Source of the DNA: Aminipila sp963524205
GTDB lineage: Bacteria; Bacillota; Clostridia; Peptostreptococcales; Anaerovoracaceae
Reading direction: 5' to 3'
Assembly: GCA_963524205.1 (NCBI GenBank)
Contig: CAURED010000011.1
Span: forward strand, 1-64,000
DNA length: 64,000 nt
Shown here: positions 34,122 through 42,699 of the stretch, piece by piece
Layout of the letters: each line of letters starts with the position of its first letter
Position numbering within the stretch: the first letter of the stretch is position 1
Notes under the pieces: generated by a model
Database searches by the model: none
What the model was told of the DNA's origin: nothing
Seen by the model: the letters and a program-made list of their open reading frames with translations, nothing else
Program-made: the position numbers and the translations under genes

Positions 34122-35148
34122 TTAGAATCACCTCCACTCCAACATTTTTTTCTTTTAAATAATTAATGGCTGCCTCAATGTCTTCAGCCTTCCCCTTTAC
34201 AATGGATACCAATCCTCCTATGGGATTTTCTCCGATTAGTTCAATATTTCCAAAGATAATGTTTACATTTAAGTTAAACTTCCTTGAAATCTGTGAAACT
34301 AAGGCCTCTGACGAACTTCTTTCCAAATATTTAAATTTGAGTATGCATTCACCTTTATTCAATTTAGTGATAGAAACATTACTCTCAATCAGTTCATGTA
34401 TCTTTGATAAATTAGAAGTGCTGTCTACAAAATCTCTTGTTATTACCTTCTGTGGATTAGAGAATACCTGAAATACATCACCCTCTTCAACAATTTGGCC
34501 ATTTTCCATAACGACTACCTTATCACATATTTCTTTTACGACCTGCATCTCATGGGTAATTACCACAATGGTAATTCCAAGAGTTTCATTTAATTGCTTT
34601 AGTAATTTTAGTATCGATTTTGTTGTCTGTGGATCCAATGCACTTGTTGACTCATCACTAAGTAAAATCTCTGGATCATTAGCAAGCGCTCTTGCTATTG
34701 CTACTCTTTGTTTCTGACCTCCAGACAACTGTGAAGGATACATCTTGGCTTTGTCTTCTAATCCAACTAAGTCAAGTAGTTCGTCAACCTTTTTATTGAT
34801 TTCTTTTCCCTTAATCCCCTGATACTTTAGCGGATATGCTATATTCTGATGCACCGTTCTCGAAGAAAACAAATTAAACTGCTGAAATATCATACCAATT
34901 TTCTTTCGTTCTTTACGCAGCTGTTTTTCTGACAATGCGGTTAATTCCGTTTCTCCTAAAAACACTTTTCCTTCTGTAGGTCTTTCTAATAAATTAATAC
35001 ATCTTACCAGCGTTGATTTTCCAGCTCCCGAAAAACCAATAATTCCACATATCTTGCCTTTCTCTATATTCATATTTACATTTTTTACTGCTTCAACTTT
35101 TTTGCCACCCGACTCAAAAGTCTTACTAATATTTTGAAATGTAATCAT
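34105..35148 (-). CDS. metN: Methionine ABC transporter ATP-binding protein MetN
   Basis: 347-residue ATPase. Walker A GFSGAGKST near 37-45, signature LSGGQKQRVAIARAL near 140, Walker B ILLSDESTSALDP. The C-terminal 90 residues form the NIL/ACT-like domain that binds methionine and inhibits transport when the cell is full. Here the Walker B has SDEST rather than the usual CDEAT. First structural gene after the Met/Cys leader and its terminator. Confidence 0.93.
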   Translation of the reverse strand: MITFQNISKTFESGGKKVEAVKNVNMNIEKGKICGIIGFSGAGKSTLVRCINLLERPTEGKVFLGETELTALSEKQLRKERKKIGMIFQQFNLFSSRTVHQNIAYPLKYQGIKGKEINKKVDELLDLVGLEDKAKMYPSQLSGGQKQRVAIARALANDPEILLSDESTSALDPQTTKSILKLLKQLNETLGITIVVITHEMQVVKEICDKVVVMENGQIVEEGDVFQVFSNPQKVITRDFVDSTSNLSKIHELIESNVSITKLNKGECILKFKYLERSSSEALVSQISRKFNLNVNIIFGNIELIGENPIGGLVSIVKGKAEDIEAAINYLKEKNVGVEVILNARAS

Positions 35149-35188
35149 TATTTTGGTCCTCCTTTCAATGTTATCTTCATTTTTAGGT

Positions 35189-35227
35189 AAAAAAATAGCA
35201 GATGCACCTTTTCATACGCATCTGCTA
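35189..35227 (-). terminator. Attenuator terminator between the Met/Cys leader and metN
   Basis: Minus-strand 10-bp stem TAGCAGATGC/GCATCTGCTA (35227-35218 with 35205-35196), 12-base loop, then seven T residues (35195-35189). Its 3' arm (CATCTGC part) can pair 7 of 7 with GCAGATG of the leader ORF (35313-35307), which lies just after the four Cys codons, giving a candidate antiterminator. Confidence 0.85.
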
Positions 35228-35258
35228 ACTATTTCACATCTTCACATCAGAAAATATA

Positions 35259-35381
35259 TTAGTCCCCAGCAGTTTTTTGCGCACTTAATACACCCATAGT
35301 CATATCCATCTGCATATAACAACAGCAACACATCATTTCATTGTTCATCATTTTGTTATTTACAAAGTTATCAGTACGCAT
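35259..35381 (-). CDS. Methionine- and cysteine-rich leader peptide upstream of metN
   Basis: 40-codon ORF, too short for usual gene callers. Core MMCCCCYMQMDMTMG at residues 16-30; in all nine Met and four consecutive Cys codons (TGT, TGC, TGT, TGT). AGGAG lies eight bases before ATG 35381. It ends 32 bases before a strong terminator and about 110 before metN. A ribosome stalled at the first Cys codon would leave GCAGATG free to pair with the terminator's 3' arm, so shortage of charged Cys-tRNA would permit read-through. That model is an inference from base pairing and layout. Confidence 0.8.
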   Translation of the reverse strand: MRTDNFVNNKMMNNEMMCCCCYMQMDMTMGVLSAQKTAGD

Positions 35382-35428
35382 TTAAATTGCTCCTTTCAAT
35401 TTATTTTCTTGTCTTTCTGACAATACTT

Positions 35429-35501
35429 ATATTATCATATATAAAAAATAGGTGTTAATACGTGAAAACGATATCCTGTTATAAGTTCAACCTATAGCAC
35501 C
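35429..35501 (-). promoter_or_regulatory. Putative LysR-type regulated promoter of the met leader-operon
   Basis: Minus-strand TTAACA (35458-35453), 18-bp spacer, TAATAT (35434-35429). Upstream is TATAAGTTCAACCTATA (35480-35496), the exact reverse complement of the 17-bp dyad at 28083-28099. The dyad overlaps the last codons of the upstream lysR gene. Confidence 0.65.
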
Positions 35502-36400
35502 AATTCTTTATATTTAATTAATTCATCAACATATTTTCTTCCTTCTAAACTTAATGGTATCCTCTTATGCTTAATATATCCTATACGCATCACTTCCTCG
35601 GAGTCCAGTTTCACTGCCTGATAATCACTTCCATTTAACTCCTCACAGATAATGCCTGAACACAAGGTATATCCATTTAATCCAACCATAAGATTCAACA
35701 TGGTTGCTCTGTCGTTGGCTTTAATAATTCTTTTGTATACATAGGTACTTAAAACCTCTTCAGCAAAATAAAAGGAATTATTTTTTCCCTGCTCGAACGA
35801 CAAACAAGGATATTCCTCCAACTCCTCCATGCTAATTATTTTTTTATCCGCTAATGGGTGCCCCTTCCATAAATACACATATGTATCACAGGAAAACAGT
35901 TCTATAAATTCCAAGACATTTTGATTCAGAATCTTTGTAATTACCTTTTCATTAAATTCATCCAGATAAAGAATCCCCAGATCACTTTTAAATGTTTTCA
36001 CGTCATCTATTACATCGTAGGTTTTGGTCTCATGAACTGCAAATTCATACTCATCCATTCCAAATTGTTTAACCATTTCCACAAAAGCTTTTACTGCAAA
36101 GGAATAATGCTGAGTAGATACACTAAAATATTTTTTCCTGACTTTCTTTTCAATGTATTGCTCTTCCATTAACTGATATTGTTCTACTACCTGTCTTGCG
36201 TAACCTAAGAATTCACTTCCTTCAGGCGTTATGGTTATCCCTCTATTTGTACGCATAAATATTTCTATTCCTATTTCATCCTCAAGTTCTTTTATTGTTC
36301 CTGATAAACTTGGCTGTGAAATAAATAAAGACTTTGCTGCAAGATTTATTGAGCCTTTATTGGCTATTTCTATAGCATATTTCATTTGCTGAAGTGTCAT
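35492..36400 (-). CDS. LysR-family transcriptional regulator (likely of sulfur amino-acid genes)
   Basis: 302-residue regulator: N-terminal winged helix-turn-helix in residues 1-60 (SINLAAKSLFISQPSLSGTIKELE), linker helix, and an effector-binding domain. It lies directly upstream of the metN leader in the same direction, and the shared 17-bp dyad of metN and metY touches its stop codon. By position it is the best candidate to bind both sites. The usual inducers of its relatives are O-acetylserine, homocysteine or similar; none can be chosen here. Confidence 0.85.
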   Translation of the reverse strand: MTLQQMKYAIEIANKGSINLAAKSLFISQPSLSGTIKELEDEIGIEIFMRTNRGITITPEGSEFLGYARQVVEQYQLMEEQYIEKKVRKKYFSVSTQHYSFAVKAFVEMVKQFGMDEYEFAVHETKTYDVIDDVKTFKSDLGILYLDEFNEKVITKILNQNVLEFIELFSCDTYVYLWKGHPLADKKIISMEELEEYPCLSFEQGKNNSFYFAEEVLSTYVYKRIIKANDRATMLNLMVGLNGYTLCSGIICEELNGSDYQAVKLDSEEVMRIGYIKHKRIPLSLEGRKYVDELIKYKELVL

Positions 36401-36543
36401 CTTAACACCCTACCTTTCCTTTTTCAGGTTCTGTTATTTTTTTCTTTTTTCTAAATTTTAATTTACTTTTCCGTTAAATTAAAGGTTTTTTTCTTATTTT
36501 GTCAAATTAATGATTCCTTACCATTTTTTAAAAGGGTCCCACA

Positions 36544-36572
36544 TTGACAAGTCCTTTTAAAAAAGGTACTAT
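36544..36572 (+). promoter_or_regulatory. Sigma-A promoter of the gene at 36646
   Basis: TTGACA (36544-36549), 17-bp spacer and TACTAT (36567-36572), about 75 bp before the start codon. Confidence 0.65.
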
Positions 36573-36645
36573 ATCTTAGAATAAAAATAAATTAAGTTTA
36601 ATTATTTGCTACTGGGTAGGAATGGGTATTGAGAAGGAGAAAAAG

Positions 36646-37203
36646 ATGAAAAAAAAATGGATTTTTATTTCCATAATTATTATTTTCTTTATTTTTATAT
36701 TTTTTACTGAAAATAACGGAAATATTAATACTGATATAAATAAAGAAAATTTAAATCAACATACAAGTAAAGAAGAAAATATACCTGCCTTAGAATTGCT
36801 AAATGAGGGCAAGATGAATAGTATTAAATTTGGAATTGGAACCAATTCTGATAAAATTATCACTGAATCGGGGGAGCCTGAAGAATATAATGATTCCTTC
36901 ATGGGAGGAATATTATTAAACTATGGCGATACCTATTTTTTGGTAAGCGACAACCAGGTAACGGGAATTTATTATGCTGGTAACAATGAAATATATGGGG
37001 TTCAAATTGGTATGGACCAAGAACAGGTGGAGGAAATATTAGGGAGTCCAAGCGATTCGTACACTTCACTGTATAGCGAGCTGTATCCTGATGAGCCTTT
37101 AATTCTTAAATATAAGGCTGGCAAATATATCGTTAATTTTGAGATCAATCCTGAAAATAAAAAGGTTAATTCTATCGCTATCTTTCAAGATTTAGCACAA
37201 TAG
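36646..37203 (+). CDS. Membrane-anchored extracytoplasmic protein, DUF4309-like
   Basis: 185-residue protein: basic start MKKK, one hydrophobic segment at about 5-22 acting as signal or anchor, an Asn/Glu-rich linker, then a small domain with two similar halves. The halves are FGIGTNSDKIITESGEPEEY near 63 and VQIGMDQEQVEEILGSPSDS near 124, a G-x-x-x-x-x-V-x-x-x-x-G-x-P pattern seen in BamE-like and DUF4309 (YjgB-like) proteins. I start at ATG 36646 because AAGGAG precedes it. Function unknown. Confidence 0.65.
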   Translation: MKKKWIFISIIIIFFIFIFFTENNGNINTDINKENLNQHTSKEENIPALELLNEGKMNSIKFGIGTNSDKIITESGEPEEYNDSFMGGILLNYGDTYFLVSDNQVTGIYYAGNNEIYGVQIGMDQEQVEEILGSPSDSYTSLYSELYPDEPLILKYKAGKYIVNFEINPENKKVNSIAIFQDLAQ

Positions 37204-37216
37204 CTTTAGAGACCAA

Positions 37217-37256
37217 AAGAGGCCGCCGAGCATTTTAGTACGGCCGCCTCTTTTTT
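37217..37256 (+). terminator. Intrinsic terminator after the DUF4309-like gene
   Basis: Twelve-base arms starting AAGAGGC and ending GCCTCTT with one mismatch, then TTTTTT on the plus strand. Confidence 0.85.
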
Positions 37257-37285
37257 CATATTAGTAATTATTAATATATAAAAAA

Positions 37286-38047
37286 TTAGTTACTGAATGA
37301 CTTACTATACGATGAATAATAATCAACGATTGAATCTCCTAAAAAGCCAAAATGTGTACCTTGAACTTCATATTGTGCTGGAAATTGATTAGGGGGTGTA
37401 ACATATTGAACCGAAACCGATGATGCATTGTTAGCATTATTGGAAGTCAAAGCTAATTTTGTACCATTCATGTATGTAGTTATACTGCAGTAAACATTAT
37501 CAACTTTCTTACTTGTAGTTGTCTTTCCTGAGCTTATTACGCTATATGTTGCTCCCGAAGTTGATTTTTTTAGAGAACAACTTCCAGAAACAGTATAAGA
37601 CGCTCTACTTAACTGCTTCATTGAATTTGCTTTTATTTCATTTAAATTAATATCAATTATTGTTGTTTCACCATTTTCATGCAAGAAACCAACTTTTGCA
37701 GTTTGTAAATCGTTATTAATCAAAAAGAGCGGTTTAAAGTCCCCATCTTCATGGTATTTTTCTTCTATTTGTCCAATGTAATATAATCTTATGAACTTTT
37801 TACCTACTTCCTGTGGAATATTTGGAAACATTCCGTTTGAAACAGCAGACAAATCTGAAATATCAAACTTAATCCAATCTTCTGATTTAATTTCATTTCT
37901 TTCAATAATTTTATTATGCGCATCCTCCGTCATTTTTTCTACTTGCATGGTTAACTGCTCCTGCGTATCTGTGGCATGAACTGTAATTGCTGGAATAAAC
38001 AACACCATTAGCGCTAACATAGTAACCCCTAAAAATTTAAGTTTCAT
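37286..38047 (-). CDS. Secreted protein of unknown function
   Basis: 253-residue exported protein. Signal peptide MKLKFLGVTMLALMVLFIP with predicted cleavage after VHA near 26. The mature part has a charged helical start, then a Ser/Thr-rich beta region (about 150-215, YTVSGSCSLKKSTSGATYSV) and ends in aromatic YYSSYSKSFSN. No family recognised. Single gene between a terminator and an AT-rich gap. Confidence 0.6.
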   Translation of the reverse strand: MKLKFLGVTMLALMVLFIPAITVHATDTQEQLTMQVEKMTEDAHNKIIERNEIKSEDWIKFDISDLSAVSNGMFPNIPQEVGKKFIRLYYIGQIEEKYHEDGDFKPLFLINNDLQTAKVGFLHENGETTIIDINLNEIKANSMKQLSRASYTVSGSCSLKKSTSGATYSVISSGKTTTSKKVDNVYCSITTYMNGTKLALTSNNANNASSVSVQYVTPPNQFPAQYEVQGTHFGFLGDSIVDYYSSYSKSFSN

Positions 38048-38294
38048 TTTAATCTCCTCCCTTGTTTTTATAATTTTAACTTTTGTTATGTTCTATATTT
38101 ATACTCCTTTCTATATAATTATAAATCCATGTTACCATATCCATTAGTCTTATTATGTCGAAATTTATGATAAATATAATCTTTTTTGTTTTATTTTTTA
38201 GATTTTTCTTTAATCACATTTGCAATAGTTACTATGAATAAAACTGTAATGTCCCTGCCCCTTACAAATCTTATTTTACTTTTAAAGGCATTTT

Positions 38295-38540
38295 TTATTT
38301 TTTCGTTATCAAAATTAGCCCTATGCCAGCAGCCTGAGTAAGCGTAATTCCTTCCTTATAAAACACATATCCTATTATCATGAGCAGTATTGCAAGTATT
38401 ATATTACAAACTAAAGGCCCAATACTAATGTTCCATCCCACTCGATATAACATCACAAATCCAAACTCTAATAGCACTATAGAAACTCCTAAAGCAAAAG
38501 GCGCCCAATTGAGATATTTCATCTGTACCTCAATAGGTAA
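38295..38540 (-). pseudogene. Truncated copy of the half-size EamA protein
   Basis: Encodes 75 residues nearly identical to the C-terminal half of the protein at 25971-26399 (shared LEFGFVMLYRVGWNIS and GPLVCNIILAILL). The N-terminal two helices are gone, five residues are deleted near the end, and DNA similarity stops about 20 bp beyond the remaining ATG at 38522. A two-helix protein is unlikely to transport, so this is a decayed duplicate. Confidence 0.75.
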
Positions 38541-38563
38541 TTATTTGCTTCCTTTGTAAATTT

Positions 38564-38598
38564 AATCTGTGCCAGCATGACTTTATCTGGCACAGATT
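38564..38598 (-). terminator. Stem-loop after the second aminotransferase gene
   Basis: Twelve-bp perfect stem AATCTGTGCCAG/CTGGCACAGATT with an 11-base loop, 50 bases after the aminotransferase stop. The T-tract after it is poor on the minus strand, so it may be a weak terminator or an mRNA 3' stabiliser. Confidence 0.5.
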
Positions 38599-38649
38599 TA
38601 TTATAGACTGATTTTTAATTTTTTCAAAAGCATAGGAACTATTGCCTCC

Positions 38650-39771
38650 CTATATTCCCCTTAGAAACTCTATAAACTTATCCAGACCTTCTTTTAATGT
38701 CTTGGAATCAAATGCGTATCCAATCCGTACGCACCCCTCTAACTCAAAACAGGACCCTGGAGTAAACAATACCCCCTTTTCCTTAATTAGTCTTACACAT
38801 AAATCATAAGAAAGAATATCTTTGTCATAATATAGGAGAGCTGTTGTCCCCGCTACAGGTTTTACATAATGAACTTCTTCTGTTTCATTCACCCATTTAT
38901 CAAGGATTGCTCTATTTTGATTTAAAATTTTTCTATTTCTTTTAAATATTTTATCCTTACTGGCAAGTGCAATACTGGCAAACAAATCATCCAATCCTCC
39001 ACAGCATATGGTATCATAGTCTCTTCTTCTCCTGCAAGCCTGAAGCACTCCTTCATCTTTCGAAACAATCCACCCCATTCTTAACCCTGCAAGGGAAAAG
39101 ACTTTAGACATACTGCTTACAGAAATTCCTTTTTCATAAAGATCTACAATAGAAGGCATATAACTATCATCTTCTGCAATGCCTCTATATACTTCATCCG
39201 ATAAAATATAGGCGTCCACCCTTTCAGCAATTTTTACGATTTCCTTCATAATATCTAAAGGAATCCAAGAGCCTGAAGGGTTATTTGGATTGTTTATAGT
39301 AATCATTTTAGTGTTTTCATCAACCAGACTTCTTAATACATTTAAGTCCGGAAGAAAATTATTTTCTGGAGAAAGCTGCAGAGGTCTTACCTCAGCACCA
39401 ATAGACTCTGGTATGGAATAATGCTGTTGATACGTAGGCATAACAGATACCATATTATCCTTTGGTTCTATTAAGGATGTAATAACTTGATGGTTTGCAC
39501 CGATTGCTCCATGAGTAGGAATTACTTGATTTGTATGTACTTCTTTATATAAACCCGCAATGCCTGCTAATAACTCTGGTGAGCCTTCTATATATCCATA
39601 AGTCATCCGTTTATCTGCTAACGAAGCTAAGAACTCTTCAGGATTCCTCCCGGATAATTCCAGAAGTTCCTTTAATGTCATGGAATCAATGCAAGTTTCT
39701 CCTAGATTATATACTGCATCATTTTCATAATCATTCATCCATTGTTCTACTTTAAATGTTTTAATCTTCAT
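38650..39771 (-). CDS. Class I/II PLP aminotransferase (PucR-linked pair)
   Basis: 373-residue fold-type I enzyme. Substrate loop NNPNNPSG near 168, DEVYRG near 198 and PLP lysine in SSMSKVFSLAGLRMGW near 227 are intact. The opening EQWMNDYENDAVYNLGETC is unlike the aminotransferase of the met operon, so this is a different subfamily; VioD-like and related enzymes open similarly. It follows an OCD-family gene by 21 bases. Substrate unknown; a basic or cyclic amino acid would fit the pairing. Confidence 0.83.
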   Translation of the reverse strand: MKIKTFKVEQWMNDYENDAVYNLGETCIDSMTLKELLELSGRNPEEFLASLADKRMTYGYIEGSPELLAGIAGLYKEVHTNQVIPTHGAIGANHQVITSLIEPKDNMVSVMPTYQQHYSIPESIGAEVRPLQLSPENNFLPDLNVLRSLVDENTKMITINNPNNPSGSWIPLDIMKEIVKIAERVDAYILSDEVYRGIAEDDSYMPSIVDLYEKGISVSSMSKVFSLAGLRMGWIVSKDEGVLQACRRRRDYDTICCGGLDDLFASIALASKDKIFKRNRKILNQNRAILDKWVNETEEVHYVKPVAGTTALLYYDKDILSYDLCVRLIKEKGVLFTPGSCFELEGCVRIGYAFDSKTLKEGLDKFIEFLRGI

Positions 39772-39792
39772 ACTCTGTCCTCCATATTTTAA

Positions 39793-40818
39793 CTATAAAT
39801 TCACTGTGGTACCTAAATTCATTTTTTCTGCTTCATCAAAAGCTAACTTTGCAGTTATCAAATCGAGTAGAGCGGTTCCCGTTGCATCAAACACTGTAAT
39901 TTGTCCATCGTATTCTCTTCCCTTTGTCCTTCCTACTATGATTTCTCCGATTTCACCTGCAATGTCTTCCTTTGTAATCATGTTTTTCTTAATGGGAATT
40001 TCTATTTCACCTACATTTATGCACTGATTTATATCATCTACGAAAATTCTTGCTCCTCTAAGGATCTCTGGATCAATTTCTTCTTTACCAGACATATCTG
40101 CCCCAATACAACTAAAATGTGTCCCTGGTTTTACCCATTCAGCCATTATGATTGGTTCTCTGGCTGGCGTTACGGTAATAATAATGTCACTATTTTCTGT
40201 TGCATTCTTTATATCCTTCACTGCTGTGAATTTTACAATTTCTTTAACCTGTATATGAAAATTTCTATCTAAAGTCGTTTTAATATTATTAACAAAACTT
40301 TCAGCAGATTTATAATTCATCGGATCATAAATCATTACTTCCTTAATATTAGGGAAAAGACTTAATGTGGCTGCAATTTGAAAAGTTGCCACATGCCCTG
40401 CACCTACCATCAACAATTTTTCAGAATCAGTCCTTGCTAAATATTTTGCTCCTAAAGCTCCTGCTGCCCCTGTACGAATTCCAGTAATATATGAACCATC
40501 TAAAATTCCAATTGGTGCTCCTGTTTTATCGTCAAATACTAAAATAGTACCTATAAGCGTAGGTAATTGCTTATTCACATTTTCCCCATACCAGGAAACT
40601 AATTTTAAACCAAATAGGCCACTCCCCTTTAACCATCCAGATTTTATATCCATATCTGCCACTCCGGGAGTAAATTCGTGAAAAATAAGTGGAAAAACTT
40701 CTGTTTGACCTAATGCCTTTTGCTTATATACTTCTTCAATTGAATGAATGACATCACTCATTTTCAATGCTTTTTCTGTTTCCTCTTTACAAAGAACCTT
40801 CAACTTAAACATACTCAT
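39793..40818 (-). CDS. Ornithine cyclodeaminase/mu-crystallin family protein (PucR-linked pair)
   Basis: 341-residue NAD(P)-binding enzyme with GAGHVATFQ (near 128) as nucleotide loop, TGIRTGAAGALGAKYLA near 109 and DDINQC near 257. Candidate ornithine cyclodeaminase, ketimine reductase or amino-acid dehydrogenase. Starts 90 bp after TTTGTACA repeats in its promoter region. With the downstream aminotransferase it forms a two-gene operon next to a PucR regulator gene. Confidence 0.83.
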   Translation of the reverse strand: MSMFKLKVLCKEETEKALKMSDVIHSIEEVYKQKALGQTEVFPLIFHEFTPGVADMDIKSGWLKGSGLFGLKLVSWYGENVNKQLPTLIGTILVFDDKTGAPIGILDGSYITGIRTGAAGALGAKYLARTDSEKLLMVGAGHVATFQIAATLSLFPNIKEVMIYDPMNYKSAESFVNNIKTTLDRNFHIQVKEIVKFTAVKDIKNATENSDIIITVTPAREPIIMAEWVKPGTHFSCIGADMSGKEEIDPEILRGARIFVDDINQCINVGEIEIPIKKNMITKEDIAGEIGEIIVGRTKGREYDGQITVFDATGTALLDLITAKLAFDEAEKMNLGTTVNL

Positions 40819-40877
40819 GCCACCTTTCAGCTTTTTATTAGAGTATACTTAATTAAAAGTTCTTTTTCATTATATAG

Positions 40878-40908
40878 TGTACAAACTTCTGGCGTTTTTT
40901 TGTACAAA
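40878..40908 (-). promoter_or_regulatory. TTTGTACA repeats upstream of the OCD-aminotransferase operon
   Basis: Two TTTGTACA-type elements (TGTACAAA at about 40879-40886 and the palindrome TTTGTACAAA at about 40898-40907 on plus) flank a short spacer just upstream of a TATAAT-like box (minus, near 40875-40870). Plausible binding sites for the neighbouring PucR protein. Confidence 0.35.
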
Positions 40909-40933
40909 AAAACAAAGCTCTAAAAGCTTTGTT
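40905..40933 (-). terminator. Intrinsic terminator of the pucR gene
   Basis: Minus-strand stem AACAAAGCT/AGCTTTGTT (40933-40925 with 40919-40911) followed by seven T residues. It overlaps the stop codon, so pucR transcription should end before the OCD gene. Confidence 0.8.
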
Positions 40934-42093
40934 TAATGTACCAATTCATTAATTAAATATATTCTAATAGCTGTTGCCAGATGTTCAAAAAACTCCATTT
41001 CATTACTATTTATGTCTATCAGTTCATGTATCTTATTCACCCTATATCGAACAGTATTCTTATGACAAAATAAATGTTCAGAAGCTTGGTTCAAATCTCC
41101 TCCATCTATAACAAATTGGACTGCAGTCTTAATCAAATCACTATCTCCTGCACTATTTAATAAGGGCTGTAAATAATTCAACATATATTTCTGCAGATGC
41201 TCAGACTTTATTTCTGGCAATAACATCTGATATGCTCCAATTTCTTCATAAGTTATTTCTTTCTTACTCTCAATCTGTCCCACAATTCTAGCCTGTACTG
41301 CTTCTTCTATAGCCATTTTTACATTGCTTTTGCCAATATGAATGCTACTCCGCCCAATTTTCAAATCTTCCTTTTTAATCCCTAAATAAAATAATGCATC
41401 TTCAAATTTATACTGTAAATTACTGTTCTCTTTATCAGTGGACAGTATTATTAATAAATCTTTGCCGTATTTTGAAATTATACTTTTTCTTTTTAGTTTT
41501 TCTGAAGGAGTAAATGACATAAGAAGCTTTATTATTTTTCGTTCATCCCCAATTTCTATATAAAATGCTTGGATTTTATTTTGTAAATTAGGATTCATGG
41601 CATCTACCATAACTTCGATTTGTTCCTTAGGCAATCCCTGTTTTAAAAGTTTCTTTATTTGCTCTTCTATTAGTTCAATTCTGGAATCCTGTTTCACTTG
41701 ATTCATTATTACAAAAATAATATCTTCAAAGTATGCATCCTCATCCTGAAACTCTAAAATTGGCAGGTTTCTACTATTTGCATAATCTAGAATTTCCTGT
41801 GGCAATTTTTTGTATATTACGTTTTTATAAGCAAAAGCACTAATATTCAAGTCTACTAAAGTCTTTATCGCCTTCATCAGTATTTGCTTGTTATCTTTAG
41901 CAAATAGAAGGCTGCTTATCACAAAGCTATCCTTATCAAACATTATTTTTCTCTGTTGCTGTAAACCATCTACAAATTCAAAGTCTAACACTTGAGCTGC
42001 TACAATCTTACGATGCAATCCTCTTTCCCCTGCGACTATCTTAAAGTTTTTAAAAGTATCCAGTTGAAATAAATCTTTCACATAAATAGACAT
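40933..42093 (-). CDS. PucR-family transcriptional regulator
   Basis: 386-residue regulator. N-terminal PucR sensory domain at about 8-120 (IVAGERGLHRKIVAAQVLDF), a middle GGDEF-like domain, and a C-terminal PucR helix-turn-helix near 330-375 with the diagnostic HKNTVRYRVNKIHEL. Relatives control purine, proline, GABA or lysine use, often as activators. Lies 63 bases after a GNAT gene and upstream of the OCD-aminotransferase operon it may control. Confidence 0.88.
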   Translation of the reverse strand: MSIYVKDLFQLDTFKNFKIVAGERGLHRKIVAAQVLDFEFVDGLQQQRKIMFDKDSFVISSLLFAKDNKQILMKAIKTLVDLNISAFAYKNVIYKKLPQEILDYANSRNLPILEFQDEDAYFEDIIFVIMNQVKQDSRIELIEEQIKKLLKQGLPKEQIEVMVDAMNPNLQNKIQAFYIEIGDERKIIKLLMSFTPSEKLKRKSIISKYGKDLLIILSTDKENSNLQYKFEDALFYLGIKKEDLKIGRSSIHIGKSNVKMAIEEAVQARIVGQIESKKEITYEEIGAYQMLLPEIKSEHLQKYMLNYLQPLLNSAGDSDLIKTAVQFVIDGGDLNQASEHLFCHKNTVRYRVNKIHELIDINSNEMEFFEHLATAIRIYLINELVH

Positions 42094-42155
42094 ATATCAC
42101 TCTCCTGATGCTCTTAATCAACCACCATTACCTATTTTATGTATTGACCATGAGT

Positions 42156-42599
42156 TTATTTTTTTTGCATATATAAGGTATTGGGATAGAATCCAAGGTC
42201 CTTGTAAAAGGCTATCGCGGAAGCATTCTCTTGAGACACATTTACCCCAATCTCTTTACAACCCATTTCTCTCATCCATTCTATGTGCTCAGATGCAAGC
42301 TGTCTTCCAATCCCATTTCCTCGATTACTTTCACAAACATGAATTGATTGAAGTTGCCCCGCCCCATCCACTGTGGTTGATATACAATAACCTATATATT
42401 GATCATTATTTTTAGCTACAGTTATTTTTATTGTATTTTTATTAGATGCAGAAAAATCCTTCATTCTTTCATCAAAACTAATTAAACCATATACTTCCTT
42501 AAAATGTTCTGAAATATTTTGATGATACAATCTGTTCTTTTCCCAAAGATCCCTGATTATTTTAATTTCATCATAATCGATATCCATAATCTTAATCAT
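42156..42599 (-). CDS. GNAT-family N-acetyltransferase
   Basis: 147-residue acetyltransferase with the acetyl-CoA loop CESNRGNGIGRQLASEH near 87-103 and the ENASAIAFYKDLGF motif near 122-135. Target unknown; an amino acid or small amine would suit the neighbouring amino-acid genes. Single or co-transcribed with pucR. Confidence 0.85.
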   Translation of the reverse strand: MIKIMDIDYDEIKIIRDLWEKNRLYHQNISEHFKEVYGLISFDERMKDFSASNKNTIKITVAKNNDQYIGYCISTTVDGAGQLQSIHVCESNRGNGIGRQLASEHIEWMREMGCKEIGVNVSQENASAIAFYKDLGFYPNTLYMQKK

Positions 42600-42699
42600 A
42601 AATTATCAACCCCTTGCTATGCTTACTCGTATAATATGCACTTTTGTTAAGACACTAAAAGCCCTCGGTTGCTAGGAGCTAATGCTATGTTAAAATGCC

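Noticed and set aside
42640..42690. Terminator after the telA gene
   Set aside because: AGCTC/GAGGGCT pairing is weak with a bulge and only TTTT follows; not strong enough to list.
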